NCBI GenBank assembly: GCA_027886175.1
Contig: JAJNNQ010000009.1
Coordinates: 21,425,501-21,489,500, forward strand
Reading direction: 5' to 3'
DNA: 64,000 nt
From: Phylloscopus collybita
Taxonomy: Eukaryota > Chordata > Aves > Passeriformes > Phylloscopidae
The number at the start of each line of letters is the position of its first letter. Positions within the stretch are counted from its first letter, which is position 1. This document shows positions 13,301 to 28,300 of the stretch, in pieces. The position numbers and the translations under genes are program-made. The notes beneath the pieces were generated by a model. The model was not told the DNA's origin. It was given only the letters and a program-made list of their open reading frames with translations, and did not search any database.

Positions 13301-16300
13301 AAAAATCCTGTGAAGGACAGATATGAGTAGAAATTATGCCAAGGAATCATATCTTTGCTGTAGTTTTGCTGTTGCTTATTTTATAACCTAAAAGATTTGC
13401 TATGCACTAGTTTTAATTTGTCTATTATAAGAAGATTCTTAAGAAGTATTTAACACGTTCAATAAATACATAAAAACTGTGAGAGCACAAAATTTAAAAA
13501 TGAAGGGACAGGGACAAAAAGGTACTGAAGAAAATCAAAATCATTGAAGAGAAGTTGTTCATATTAACAAGACTAGACAGGGGCAACACACTGAATGAAC
13601 TATCAAGAGGCAGAATTCCAGATATGAAAAGCAGCCCGTAACAATACTCACGATCTTATCTGTGGCAAGTCTGTTTCTATTTTGTGACCCGTGTTTCTGA
13701 AAATCTGTATGGCTGCCTCAGCTACCTTATCATCTTCCATCCTGAGGCACTGCAGCAGAGACTCATAGGTCTCTGCAGAGTGGAACGAGGTAGGATGTGT
13801 AAAGGACAGAACCTGCAGACACACATTAAGAAAAAAGTATATTTATTCATAGTAAATGAATAATCAGAAAACCAAAATGATGGCTGTTTATGAGCATTGT
13901 CATCAACATAAATAGCTGTTACATGCCCATATGAAACTATTACATTCAAAAACTTCATTGTGGAGAAGATTATACATAAATTTTAAAATAAATTCATCTA
14001 GGTTTTGTTTTTTAGGTCCTCCTGTCCTCCAAATATTTTGTAAGATACACTACATTATTTGAATATATAAAAACACACTTCTTCAAATGAACACTTATTC
14101 AAGAGTATTTGTTTATATAGCAATCTATTTAAGAACACTTCATTTCAACCTAGTTTAACAGAACTGAAATTTTAATTTCTCCAGAATCTATAGTCCCTGA
14201 GCAGAAAAGAAACCAAGATGGATGAGATACCTACAAACAAAACATGGGCTACTGTTTTCCAGGTATTTCAAATCCTTCTTTCTCCCTTTCCACTTCTCAG
14301 CACCACTGAGAACACAAGCTACCTTTTATCCTCTACATAACCTGGCTCTTGAGCTAACTCCTTGCTTTCTTTGCAGTGTCATACACACCCCAAAAAAGGT
14401 GTCTCTTCCAGTTTCCCTGTTTCTCTTCCTCTCACCTTACCTCTATACCTTCTTCTCTACTATTTCCCTAAGCAGAAACCAATTTCTGCTTTAACATGTA
14501 CACTTCAGTGCTCGGCACCCTTTTCAAAACATACTTCTTCCAACAAACTATCTCTTCCATTATTCTTCTTCCCAGGGAGCATTAATAACCAGTTTCATAC
14601 ATTAAAGGATAATTATCTATTAAAGCCATGCTAACATTAATTCACTACTCATGCCACTTTTGTCCCTTCCATGACAGATTATAGCTGCATTAACATAGAT
14701 TACCTTGAGAAGTTCAAGTCCTGCACGAATAGCAGTATCAGGACTTACACCCTCCTCTTCATCATCAGCTGTCCCCTCTATGGATTTATTCATTAGTTTT
14801 ACTAGTGCACTAAAATGAGAGATACAAAAAGGAACAAACAAGTAAGTATGAGAATGTTAAAGGCTGGAGATATAAGCAGGATTACTTGGTTTTCACAATA
14901 TATAAAGGGAAGGCAACAGTACTTTGCAGGTGGTGTTGGCATTGCTGGTTGGTTTTTGCTATTTGTAAGTTATTACATTAGTTCTTTTCCTTCTAATTTC
15001 AGTTTCTGCAAAATGAATTCTTTAGGGGGAAAAAAATCCATCCAAAAAAACCCCCCACCATGCTGGTGGCACTAGATCAACACATACTTGCTCAAGTCTC
15101 AGAATGTAATTAGGTTGCCAGACAAGTCTCAAACGAAATCAAAACATTCTCTTGCACAATCCCACAAAAGCTAATTAATTCAGATACTATATGGAAGACT
15201 GTGCTGCAGTTAACTACGTGAAAATTATGTTCACAGTTTTCACCTGAAGCCCCAAAAATAGAACTTTTACCATGAGCTGCTGCATATTTAAAATCATTTT
15301 GCAGACAGCACTGCAAAGCAACATCAAAAGAAGTTGCATCCTCTAGGTTGCTGGGAATGAATACATCTACATAATTTTGATTTAAAACTCAGTCGCACAT
15401 TTAGTGCTAGGACAGACCAATTTAAATACCAAGAAAATTATTTTTTATTTTGCCGTTTCTATAATCTTTTTAATCATTCATGAGTAAATTGTTCATGATC
15501 TTTCAAACTTACCTAATGGCTTCTGAGTCAATATGTACAGGGGCAATTCTTTCCAAAAGAAATTTGACCATTTCCAGAAAAGGATTTGTCGGCTGCTTAG
15601 GATTTGCAAGTTTCCGGGCTATCTCCCTCTACACGAATGTTAGATACAAACAAGAATTACACTCATTTTACTTCTTTAATGTGTTGAGTAAGCTAAATAT
15701 AGTCACTTCTTTTTACCACAGAGATTGTCAATATAATCAGTGAAATGTATTTTAAGGGGGTTATCTCCACACTTCTCTTTATAATGTTATATTCAAAGCA
15801 GACATACTTCAACAAAACCATTGAAATTGGTTTCTTGTTAGAGTTCTTCAGGGGTTCTTAAGAATTGTAGCCCAGATTCAAAATAGATTTAAGGAAGAGT
15901 GGAGTGCACAGAATGTATGTCTGTTGTCAAGTGTAATCCTTATACCCAATACTGTGGGTAACCCTGCAGTACGTGAGATTTCATAACAATTAAGAAATTG
16001 TCCTGCTCCCTTCCCTGCAAAATTTCTGAGTCATTAGACAAAACCCAAGAGGTCTATGTCTGTTTTAGGTGCTCTTTGTGATCATTGTAATTTCTGTCAA
16101 TGAAATTGCTTACTTTGCCTTAGATCATTAAAAAAAAAAAAAATTGGTGGTTGGCAGAATCTGGAAGAGTACAGTTTAATATTAAGGTCTGTATTTTCAT
16201 CAAAGAGGTTAAATAACATGAGAAAGAGTGATCTCAAAACACTATTCTAGGATGAAAAATAAATTAATAATACGCAGATGGTAACAGATGACTCGCAGTA

Positions 16301-19300
16301 CTTGAAAGCTGAATCAGTGTGAGAAGACAGTTTGGGAGCCCTACCACAAAACAAGTGCTTGAAATAAAATATTTTGAAGAAATAAATTGTCCCTTTAGAC
16401 ATTATGATTGATGCTTATAATCCCAGAAAGGAATAAAACTAATGTTTTCTTAAGATGATGATCGTAATTATCTTTTCCCTAATCTCTACAAATTAATCAA
16501 AAAGGCATTTTTTGAAAATTGGAAACCTGTAAAAACCGTGTTTAGGTAACTAAAGCAAACACTAATTCCAGGTAGCTGTTTTAGGCACAAATACTTTTGG
16601 TATAGAAGTTTGCTTTTCCATTTCCTTACCACACAGACATCTGCCTGTTTACAAGAACATGTAGGGCTAATTAACAGTTCAAGCTGGGACCGAAGTTTCT
16701 CATCGTCACCCAAAACCTGATTGAATTTCTTCACAAAATCTTGCGCTTTTCCAGGATCTGGAAGGTTTTCTGTATGATTAAGAACAGTTTAACATGAGAT
16801 AAATTTGCAACTTCAACAGGCCAAGATTCACAGAAATACAGTTTCCAGGAATGCTGTAGTAGTTTACAGAATGTTTATAGAAAATTATTAACACTTACTT
16901 GCAATGGTCATCAGCTTTCCAAACATGGCAGCACTGTTTGCTTCTGACTGAGGACAACAGCAAAACCAGACAAACAAATCAGCAATATCTCCTTTATAAA
17001 ATACACCTTTAAGCTATCTGTTAGTTCTTCTGCAGCACTACTTTCTACTCCTGAATCTTATGTTTTATTTTTTTGTTTTAAGAGCAGTGTAACTATCATT
17101 AGCAGCTATTACACAGAAAGGGGAAAAAAAATCTTCTTGTAACATCAAAGCACTGCAAAAATTCATCAATTCATGTAACAGGTCAAAATCAGGAAAAATA
17201 CTCCAGTACCCCCAAAATACAAAAGTCCCATAAGCCCACTCTTGCACCAAAACCTCAAAGCAATGCCCTTCTATTTAAAATTTCTGCTAGTAAAATTCCA
17301 GTACGAATTCTTAAAAACTTGTTTTTCCTAACCAACAAAGAAATCACTGCTTTATGTTACAACATATTCCATTTTCAAAATCTCTTAGAAAGTGAGAAAG
17401 AAGAAAGGTCTGTCAAAGGCAAACAAAAACCTCTGAAACTTTCAAAACTTGTTCCCAAGTTCTTGAGCAGTACTATGAAAGAATGATCAACAGAAGGTCA
17501 TATACCTTCAAGCATTACAGAAAGCAACTTTACTTTGTGAGAAAGGAATGCTGTCTACATACAGAAATCAATGAATAACAAAGTTACAGTGAACAAATAA
17601 TATGGTATTAAAACCCCCCCAGTAAGTTAGTCCCATAGATCTACTAGATAAAGTACAAATATTTTCAAAACCGTACAGTGGGCTGCTTATGCAAATCCAG
17701 CAATTCTCGTACATGACTCCTTAGCATATTCTGGCACTTCCACATCTCATTCAGTGCTCTGCAAAAATGGGAAACCAGAAAAAAATAGCTTCTTCACGAC
17801 AAGAACATGCTGGCTGTTTTAATAAACATGATTGTTTATTTATCTTAGAAATGCAACACCTGCTAGGTACAATCAAAACCTACCAAATACTAGAAATAAC
17901 TGCTGAAAACAAGGTGGAACTGATTTTCTCTTTTTACAGAACATCATGTCTCATTCGTCTAGGAACAATTTAACATACTCAGGATACCCACAGTATCTCT
18001 TACAACCACCCAAATAAAAAACAGGCCACCATCAACCAGAATTCAGTTAGATACCTTCATCATGCTCCCAAATACAGAGCAAACCTAGAAGTCCTCACTT
18101 GTGCACTTTTAAGTCTGCATTGTTCTCACTTGATGAAAATGAATGGATAAACCTGCTCTTCTCAAATATCATGGACATGCCCAGTTTGTATATAAAAGGG
18201 AAATGTTTTCAAATATTATGCTACTTGCAAATAATGCTAAGAATCCATTATTTGTATTTTTATTATATATTACAAGTAAGATAACAGAAATGTTAGAAAA
18301 GCCTAAGAAAGCAAGTATTTGTTGAATACAAACAATACTTACTTGACAGCATTTGGATCCAAGCTAGCATACAAATAGTACAAGCACTTCATTCGCTCCT
18401 CTGTTTCCAGATTGTGTGGAACAAGGTACTGAGCAAAGATTTTCTCAACCAGTAATCTGCAGGGAAAGAAGGAAAAAAAAAAAAAAAAAAGAAGAGAAAT
18501 CACTACTGTACATGTCAAACAATAGTGATACCTTTCAGACAAGCTGAAAAAACAAGAAATAGTGGAAGTCATTAAAACCAGATTTTTCAACAAAGAAGTA
18601 AGACAAAAAAGTAGTGGCATTTTTCTCAGCCTTAAAGATTCCTTCCACTACTGATAGAAAGACTAGCAAGAACTGTTCCTCGAGAGCTTTCATTTTCACC
18701 TCTAAGAGGGACTGATCTGTCACCATCCAAACTCTCCTTGTCTTTAGGATCTGAGGATCTCTGTTTATTCTAGTATATAGAAGGAACGAACACAAACAGT
18801 AAAAAGCTCAAATAAAGGAGAAAGAATACAAGAATATAACTTAAAGGGAAGGAAAAGTAAAAATCTGAAGTATCCTTGAGGGAATGGTTAAAATTGAACT
18901 GTAGTACCTGAGAATCTACTCCGCACAAGCTAAAAATCAGCACTAAAACGGTGGAGATGAAGGAACACCAAAACATACACAACTAAAGGGGCAAAAGGGA
19001 AGCTAAGTGAGAACAAACCAAACCAGCAAAAACAATCTCCAATTATCTTTTTTACATACACATTTGAAGTTTCCCATTAAATACCAACTTTGAGCTACAA
19101 AATACAAGTAGTTCAACTAATTACAGCCCCCAATGAAAGAACATTCAAATGTTAATTTAATTCATACTGATGAAAGCTGTGTACAAGTGCACAATGTTCA
19201 ACTATACAATCTGATATTTATTGACAAATACTCTGTGTTTTCTAACTTTTTCACTATGTACCACTGCACTACTACTAGCAAGAATTCTGCGAGTGCCTTG

Positions 19301-22300
19301 TATGGAGACCACAGCAGCACAGATCAAACACATCTTATTTCTGCTCACACAGCTTATTTTTGTTGAAAGAAAATTCCAAGAGACATAATGGCAAGACAGA
19401 TTCCTCTGGCCTCAAAAGGATGGCCATGCATATGGATACAACTATCTCAAGACAGCCTATTAGTATTAAAGAAAACTTGTCTTTGTTTCTTTAAATGTAC
19501 ACTTTCCTTCTGATGACTCCATGAACAAAATAATTTGGGGAACAGGATCTGCAGATCTCAAGGGACTCCATCTGTTTAACACACTAGGAGACTGGAGGCA
19601 TCAGAGCCCTTACCAAATTATGAACATTGCTCTAGTCCATGTCTCTATAGATACATGCTCTAAAAAGCTGTCAATACAAATGGAGAGACTGCATCATCCC
19701 TTCCCTGGTCCCTGTTGGTTAGGGTCAAGATTTACAAAGTGGGAATAACTGCAAGACATGCTTCTCTCCTGTGAGGAAAGCAAATGGCTAAGATAACAAC
19801 AGTTGATAACTGGGCACTGTTTCAGATGGGGTTATTTCACTCCATTCCCTGTGTATTTGCTGTAAAACAAAGAAGCTCAGAGAACACATGAGAGGCAGCT
19901 CTTATGGTCAGAAGTTTTCAGTCTTGAGTAGACGTGCGTATCAACAATCAAGCAACAACAAAAAGATTACCAAGTGACCAAGTCATCAATGCGTGGAAAA
20001 AAATCTCTTCTATTCCACTTCATGCCTCAACTCGGTATGATACTGCACTATTACCTTCTGAAACGACTAGTGTTATCCCATGCACCTCTGGAAAATACTC
20101 CAAGGTTTAGAGCTGTCCACTGCTATTTTTTTTATCCTCTTTGCTGCATTGCTGAAGGAAAATAGGCCAGAGTTGGCTAATTTTGGCCCACGCTTGCTTA
20201 TGTGTTTAAAGGACTGGTTAGACTGTCTTAAAAGATCATAGCACTTCTAAAGCTCTTCAGGTGCTAAATCTTTAAAATCAATAATACACTGAAAAATACA
20301 CACAATAGCACTGAAACACATTTATCCCTCCACTAAGATGAAACCAACCCAATGGTGTCACAGACCAAGAACTTCACTGTCAGCCTTTGAAGACTAATAG
20401 AATTTGAATGAAAATTCAGAGTATCAAACTAACTTAGAGGAACATTAAAAATCAAGCCACCAATCTTTCTGTGTGGACACCCAGAAAACAAACAGGATAC
20501 AATTCATGCCTCCTCATGAAAAAGCTAGTTTCAATAGTGTAATCAGACTTTCTGAACTCATGTCAATGAAACTCAGCTTTGATGACACACTCTTCCCTTA
20601 AAATTCATTACCTCATTTCCATCAGTGTTCTGCATTTGCTGTGAGCAGAAATACAGAAAACATCTGCCCCATTCACTATACAAGTCTGATTCATTCTCTG
20701 TCCACTCTCAAACCTATGTACCGAAAATGAGATCTAGACACGGTAGAAAAAACCATAAACCTCTCCATGCAAACTAAAGCATATTTTTACATATATGCTG
20801 AATTAGCTTTGAATAAACTATGTGAAGATTTCCTGATTTTCAAAAAAGATGCCAACTAATCAAATATGTAACTATGGCCCACTTATGATGTGCCAGATGA
20901 ACAAAGCAAGAGCTTTCACCACTGCAGTGGTTAAAAATTTACTGTCATAACTGGTGACTGAAGGAGGCTCTTGGCCCTCTCAGCCCGGTCACCCAGATAA
21001 CAAAACACACTGAGCTAGCAGGCTGCATAAGTGAGGTGCTAAGAAACACTGTAAAGAATTTTCTGAGTCTACCATACTAAAAATCTAGGCTGAAATTCTG
21101 CCTTTGTGTGACCTCACATCTTCTCTCTTTCTGAAACACTATTAATAATCTTCCAAAACCTTGGCCAAAACATGTTTTTCAACACCAAAATGGTATTTCA
21201 AAAAATCAAAGGGACTGAGTGACAAAACAGAGATGAATCAAATGCGACAGCAACCCTGATGCTTCTTCAGCTTTTGGTCTGCCTAAAGGTCTGCACCAAA
21301 AGGACAGCTCTGTGCATGTACTGTGGTGTGGACACACATAACACTCACAGATGATGGTTTTTAACAGCCTGGCCTCTGCAAAGCAGTAATGCAAACAAGA
21401 ACTGGCTTAGTAAATGCTAAATTTGACAATTTTTTTCTACACAGTAGTTAGTTAATGAAAATCTGCTATCATCACAGATCTAGTTCCATCAGTATATAAA
21501 AATGAATCCATGAACAGATAATACAACAATCCTGAATATGTGCATACACGTCTTAATTATTAATTAAATACATCATACAACAACCCACAAATACAGAATA
21601 TAACAGCTTTCACAGGGTAAGCACGTGTCTTCAGAGTATCTCTTATCATTATACAATTAAAATTAGGAAGAGTTAGATTGACTCACTTGTCATCAATGCT
21701 ATTTTGATAATATATGTGCAAAAGTTTATCCTTTATCCAGCTCACTTTCTCGGCAGCATCTTTTCCAGCCTCAGCATGAAGACAATACTTCTTGTACAGC
21801 TGGGCAAGACCCATCATAGCTTCTTTTCTTACTCGCCACTTGAGAGGGAAGAAATTAAAAAAAGTTGGAGAATTGGTTTTGGTAAATAAATAGATAGATA
21901 GATAGATAGATAGATAAACATATTAAATACAGTAAAGATGTAGAAGCATGAAAGACAAAATAGCCACTTTCTGATCTATATTTAGACACTTCAAAAGCTG
22001 AAAAATACTGTTTGAAGCCTCTGGATGAGAATTTGCAAAGTCTGGGTAAGGGTTTTCTGGCCAGTACAATGAAGATTAAACATTGTCAGTACCCAGGATT
22101 TCAGTACTTCTCTGTGCTGAGAAAAAAAAAAAAAAAATCTGGGAGCTAGCCAACAGAAAAGAAGTACAGCTTAACATGTATGCCTGAGTAAGTGTCTTAC
22201 TGAGCCAGGGTTTGGAAGGCTTATCTATTCAGACTGGCACCAGAAGGGGCAGACTTCTTTCTTCCCATTGCCTTGCACCATCTCATAGCACCCTTGCCTA

Positions 22301-25300
22301 GACAAGGGAGATCTGGAGCCTCAGCCAAGCCAAACCTACTAGGCTTGAATTCTTAGGCCACTTCCCAGGACAGTGGGAGAGGCCCATTTTCCTGAAGCCT
22401 CGAAGCAATTGCTCTAAAACTGCAGGGATTAAGGAAAAAAAAACCCTCAGAGTACAATAGCTACAGGAGGAATTCATGGGGTCTCAATCTTGCTTTTGGT
22501 GATCATACTTTATCCCCTCGAGTAAATAACAAGTATCCCATTATTAAACAATTTAACAGACAAGATCCATAAGCCACCCTGCGCTGATTTGTGTAAGGAA
22601 TCATACCAGGACTGACTTGAGCATTAATTTAGGCAGCACAGTGTCTCATGCTGAATGATTTACACAGTAAACCTCAGAAGACACTTGTTTTCCCACATCA
22701 TTTAGAAGAAATGCATTAAATTCAAACTGAGATAATTTCTTCCAGAACACACTAGGTATCATTTCTGGCCTTGAACTCCCAAGGACTAACAATGCAGAGA
22801 TCATTTCAGCCTATGAAGATACTAAATGTAGATACTATTATTCATACTGTGAGTAACTTCCTCAATCTTGTTAAACTGAAGGCTTGACTCAATATCACTG
22901 AGGTACTGCACATTTAATTTCTTAATAGTTTTAGTGAATGATTTCCTTTTCTTAAAGGGCAAAGAAGAGAAGACACCACTAGCTATTGGAGTAGGTTATA
23001 ACAATAAGATGCAAAAAGTAAACTTGTATTTTGTTACGTACTTCTCAAGTATTAAAACCATAAGTGACAGGTCAAGATAGTAATGAATTTTCTAGAACAT
23101 AACATAGTAATTGGTTTTCACAGAAGAGAAAAACTTTAGCTATAAATAGATGTTATGGTTTAACTTTTCTGCAGGAATTTGTTCACTCCTGTTGCAATCT
23201 AAAGCACATTTTAAAGAAAATAAAGGTCTGAAAGCAAAACATTTTCAGAAAAGTATTAATATTTTTCTGCATTCTGATATACCCTTTCAATAAGGGTGAT
23301 AAGCAAGTGATAGAGAGATATCACTTCATGAGATATCCTACACAAGAGAGGAAGAAAAACTTGTCAGAAGAAAATGAAAAAGGATTTCTAAAAATGATTC
23401 CAGAAAATGAAGGCCTAGAATGAAAGAGTAACAAGTGCTGGTTACAAAAGAAAGGAGGTTTGGATTGCCAACAGAATTATGATTAATGAAATTGCTGTAG
23501 AGTAGATCTCAGAGCATGTAGAAAGGCAGTTTCAGACTGACAATAGGAGACACTGGACCAAACCCCCTAGAGAATATGTTGAACACCATGGAAGAAAATC
23601 ATTGAATAGGAGATACATGTAGGGAAACAAAGAGTAAAGATGCTTCTGAGAATTAAAGCTGCAAGAGTAAATAAACATAAAGAGGAATGTAATAATCAGT
23701 TTCAAAGGCAGCATATTAATAAACACAGCTCACAGAATTACTACCCTGATTTAACTAATAGAACAATTTTGATAACCTTAGCTTCCCTGGTTGACCAACA
23801 TAATTAAATTCCTCCACTGATGACTGTTGGGCTGAGTTTTGAAAAAAAATTGCTATTGAAAGTTCAATACAATCCATTCCCCATTAGAATAACTAACCTA
23901 TTCCTTTCATAAACATCCTCCAATCATTCTCCTTTATTTGGAAAAAGCCACAGTGGTTTTCAGTATGCTTAAAACTAACACACATGCTGAAAAATGAGTA
24001 AAGAGGAACTGAAAATTGGTGTATGATTCTACAGCTCCTCACTCTATAGCTTTTGACTTCAAGCTGATGATGTGCAAGTCAGTTCTTATGAAGGGCCTCT
24101 TATGGAGTCTCTACTCCATAAAGACTTGTTGGGAGAAATGCCAGTGAAGTCAGCTGTCAAAACTCTCTTAACTTCTCAGGTTCTTAGGATTATTCCAGTA
24201 AAATGGTAAAGATTATTTTTGTTATTTGTTTTTAAAATGTCTCCTAATTATTCTAAAAAGTGAAGATGCTGGAAAGACGCTTGAGACAGTGTTCCAATGG
24301 AGATTTCCTAAGAACAATTATTACCAAAGACTAGATTTTGGGAACCATCTGTTACCAGAGTTACTCTTCCATCTGGAGCAATAAAAATGGACTCGAAGAC
24401 TACTGGTGGAAGTGGGGTTTGTTTGTTTTAAATGGTTGGTTTTTTTTAAATAGTTACAATCATCATTCAAATGTCTATACAGATCAAATCAGCTAAGGAT
24501 GTTCCTTTAAAAAATTAAGTAGAGCCTTTTAGCCAGAAACTTTTACTCTAGAAAGTGTTTAGACTATCTTTACCAATACTGTGTCAATTAGAATATGATC
24601 AGGAGAAAAAAAAATACAGATCACCTAAATGGCGTACCAGTCAGCACAATTCAAATTTTTCCCTGATTTATAAAGATAAGAGGCAGAACTGAAATGATAG
24701 GTTCATCTTAGGTTCAGCCTGTTGGACAAGCATTCTTTTCATCATAACATCAATACTCATTTGACAGATGATTGCAAGCCTAAAAAGATGATCATTTAGG
24801 AGTTACCAGAAGATGTGTCCAACAGAAACCCAGCTACAAAGGGTAAATGTAGCCAGCAAAATACAGAGCTCTTTTTAAAGAAAAAGAATTATTAAAATAG
24901 GTATAATGCACTCAGCCTGGAATTGAGAAAATCCTACACAGAAAACATAAAGATGATTACATGGACATTATCAATGCTCCTCTCCCAAACTGGAGAAAAA
25001 TCCTAAAAATAATAAAAAAGCAGATGAAAGTTTACAAGTCCTTGATCTTCATTTTATAGCGCTAATTATATTTACCAACACATCCTATATTGCTAAGGTC
25101 TACTTCAAATGCTAAGTATTTGTTGTAGTTGTAGTAATTTCTAGTCAGTGCTCAATTTTATTTCAGGATACATTTTCATTAAAGCTCTCTCCTGAGATTT
25201 TTAGAAGAGAAACATCATATACAGACAAAGTTATTCTTCACCAATTGCCTGAAAAAGCACCTAACCTTGAAATGCAACATATCAAACCTATGACTGTTGT

Positions 25301-28300
25301 GAAATGACTTAGTCAAACATATGAGGAACAGGTAAGTGCCATCACACTGATTTAAAGCCACACAAAATAAGACCTAGCTCTGTAGAAATCACTATTACAG
25401 CTGTGCAGTAATAGCTGACTGCCTCTTACTGACAGCAGCATGCTAAAGGAAAACAGACACTGTTGTTGAAGACACAGTAACAATCATCCCATTCTCACTA
25501 GGTGGAAGTCCCAGTGGAAAGTGGCAGCTATACTAAAAGTTTTTAGATTTCATAAATGACCTTTTAGGCATGTTCAGTGGCTGAAAAAGAAGGAAGGTGA
25601 TCTTTATCACTTCTGAGAAACATGCAATGTCAAGCTGCAAGTACAACTAATTGAAGAGCTGCTTCATAATAGTAAACATACTCAAAGTCAGTATTTCTCT
25701 GTGTAAAAATGACATCCTTTTATCAAAATCCATTATAGTAACATTTTCACTTAAAAGGGGAACAAAAAACTGTAAAATTTTTAAAAAATAATTGAAGTAA
25801 CTAGCTAGAATGACATAGGGGGCATCCTTTCTATAGTCTATCAAAAAAATAATAATAAGGAAAAAATCACCGTGGCTACACAGCACAGAGAAGTCTGCCA
25901 TTAAGTGTTGCCCTCCAAAGAGCATGGAGACACATCCAAAAAATGTGAACAGGGAATGGTACAAGCTCTGGCAAACAAAGTAAATCCTTAATGAAGCATG
26001 GGCAATAGTTTCAAGATAAAGTTATTAAAAGCATACTAACTAAACTTCTTCACCAAAGCTTCCAGAAGCAGGAAGCCTTCCAGACCCTTTCTGTATGGCT
26101 GAAAGACAAACAAATTTATTCCTAGAAAGAGGTCTGAAGAGTTTTCTTAAAGTATCATTAAGAGACATTTAAAAAAAAATGAATAAAGCAAGTAGGAACA
26201 AAATCATTAAGACTAGGTGGTAACCCATCTATGACTTTTACAGGAATTTAGACATTATATACTGAATTTCAATCATTCTATGATTGTAATCCATCCATCA
26301 ACAGATTGAAGACAGCAAATGTGAAAGAAACCAAAGGATCTGAAGAGGAACAATGTGCCGCTCATTAGAACATCTGATTTTGAATGGGCAAACAGGTTGA
26401 AATAGAACAGTGCTGACAACAAAGAGCTGACACTACTGAAAAATCAGTTAGGGAAATGTGTCACTGAACTTTATACAATGGGAAGTTTTATCTAAGAAGA
26501 AAGAACTTTTAGCAGACTCAGAACATTGGTAAAATGCATTAGGATCCCAAAAAACTTCCAACAAAGTCTTGTACCACAGGGCCTTAAAATAAAAATTCTG
26601 TTGTGAATTAATTATTATCTAAAACAGGGGGAAATGGGTGGAAGTAAATGATTTTCACAAAGAGAACAAAAGGAACCTATAGATGGAGTCAAAAAGGAAT
26701 CTCTGACACTTACCATATGAAAAATTATTACAAAATGAACTGAACAGTGTGTATAAAATTTACTGAGGTAGTCAGATGTAACATCATGATTAAGAATTGC
26801 AGAAGAATGTCATGCTACTGAATTGTTGCGATATGAAATGGAGGAAATTCAGATTAAGGACAGGTTTTCCCACCAGCATTAACTCTGCATGTACAGTATT
26901 TGGCAGTACACCATCTAAAGTGGTGTACTTTCTTATTCAAGAAAAACACTGATGTTAACATGAACATTTTCCAAAACTGTCAGCTCAGTGCTCAGAAATA
27001 GCAGAAGAGAGACAGAATGTTTCAGAATAAGAAAAAAAAAATTATCATCAAGTATATACACAATGTGGTGCAAAACATGAATGCCATTCAAAATCAGATG
27101 TTCTGATGAGTGGCATATTGTTCCTAAGTCTGGTCACCTTAGTTACAACAGGCTAGAAAATATCCAGATAAGAATGATCAGAAATATGTAACTTCCACAC
27201 AAATTGATTGTTAATCAGGAGATTCTTCAGAATGGAAAACTGGACAGAGAAGAACTGGAGAAGATATGGTACTCATATTTAGTAAATACAAGTGAGTCAA
27301 CAAGTATCAATTATTTTATGTAATCCAAGAACTATGAGATACCCAGACAAATTATCAGACAAGTTTAAAAGCAAACAAGCAAAGTTACTTTTCCCAAACA
27401 TACATTAAATCTGAATTTAATGATGTATAGGCCATGGAGGCTTATAAAGTACAAATAAATTCAAGAAAGAACTTGATAAATACACGGAATGAAGTTCTGT
27501 TGAAAGTTATTATGAACATAGGCCAGCAGACTTACAAAATCCTTAAATCACAAATTGTTGGAAGCCAAAACTGACCACTGTGAGAATTATAATGGTTATA
27601 GTAACCTTTGGGTGACCATTCTTACGTTCTTACAATGTAACAGTGTTTATCATAAATCAACAACCCTATTTGCTTGACAACTCTTGATTGATGGCACCAT
27701 AATATGGATTTTTCATTAAGATATTATCGTAAGAAGCTTTTTCTTCCCAGCAATATTCTTGTTAATAGTCAGCTCTGAAGATTCTCTGATTCTGTGGTTT
27801 TGGTTGTTTTGCTGTTTTTTTTTACTTTTACCAAAGCACATTCTAAGCAGATAATTGCTGCAAATAGGATATTAACACTTACCCGTTTGTCCAGCGTTCT
27901 TTCCCTTACAAAGCCAAGCAGCTGGTCATTGACCAAGGAGAGATCTCTCTTGCCCGCAGTAATAATTGTAACAATAACATCATGTCGAATGGCTTCTTCG
28001 GGGTCATGTGATCTAACCTTCAAATATTCTGTTATGAGCAGAAACAATGAGAAGCTTGGCTTTTTTACATAGCTGTGATGTATTCTGATTTATTAACAAT
28101 ACTTAATCAATTAAAGGTCAGTCATGTATCACAGCCATATAATCTATTAAATATAGAGCTACCCACAGGAAACATCTGTTCCAGTGTTCTTCTATGTTAA
28201 ATATAAAACACTTAGATAGCTGTAAATATCAGAAGAATATAGGAGTGATAGCTTATATGATAACCTCATTTACAAATAGCAATAAAGTGAAATAAAGCTG

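Noticed and set aside
26272..26288. CR1-type 3' terminal unit (CATTCTATGATTG)
   Set aside because: The CR1 3' sequence that should precede it, such as TTCCAACC, is not there; a chance match is likely.
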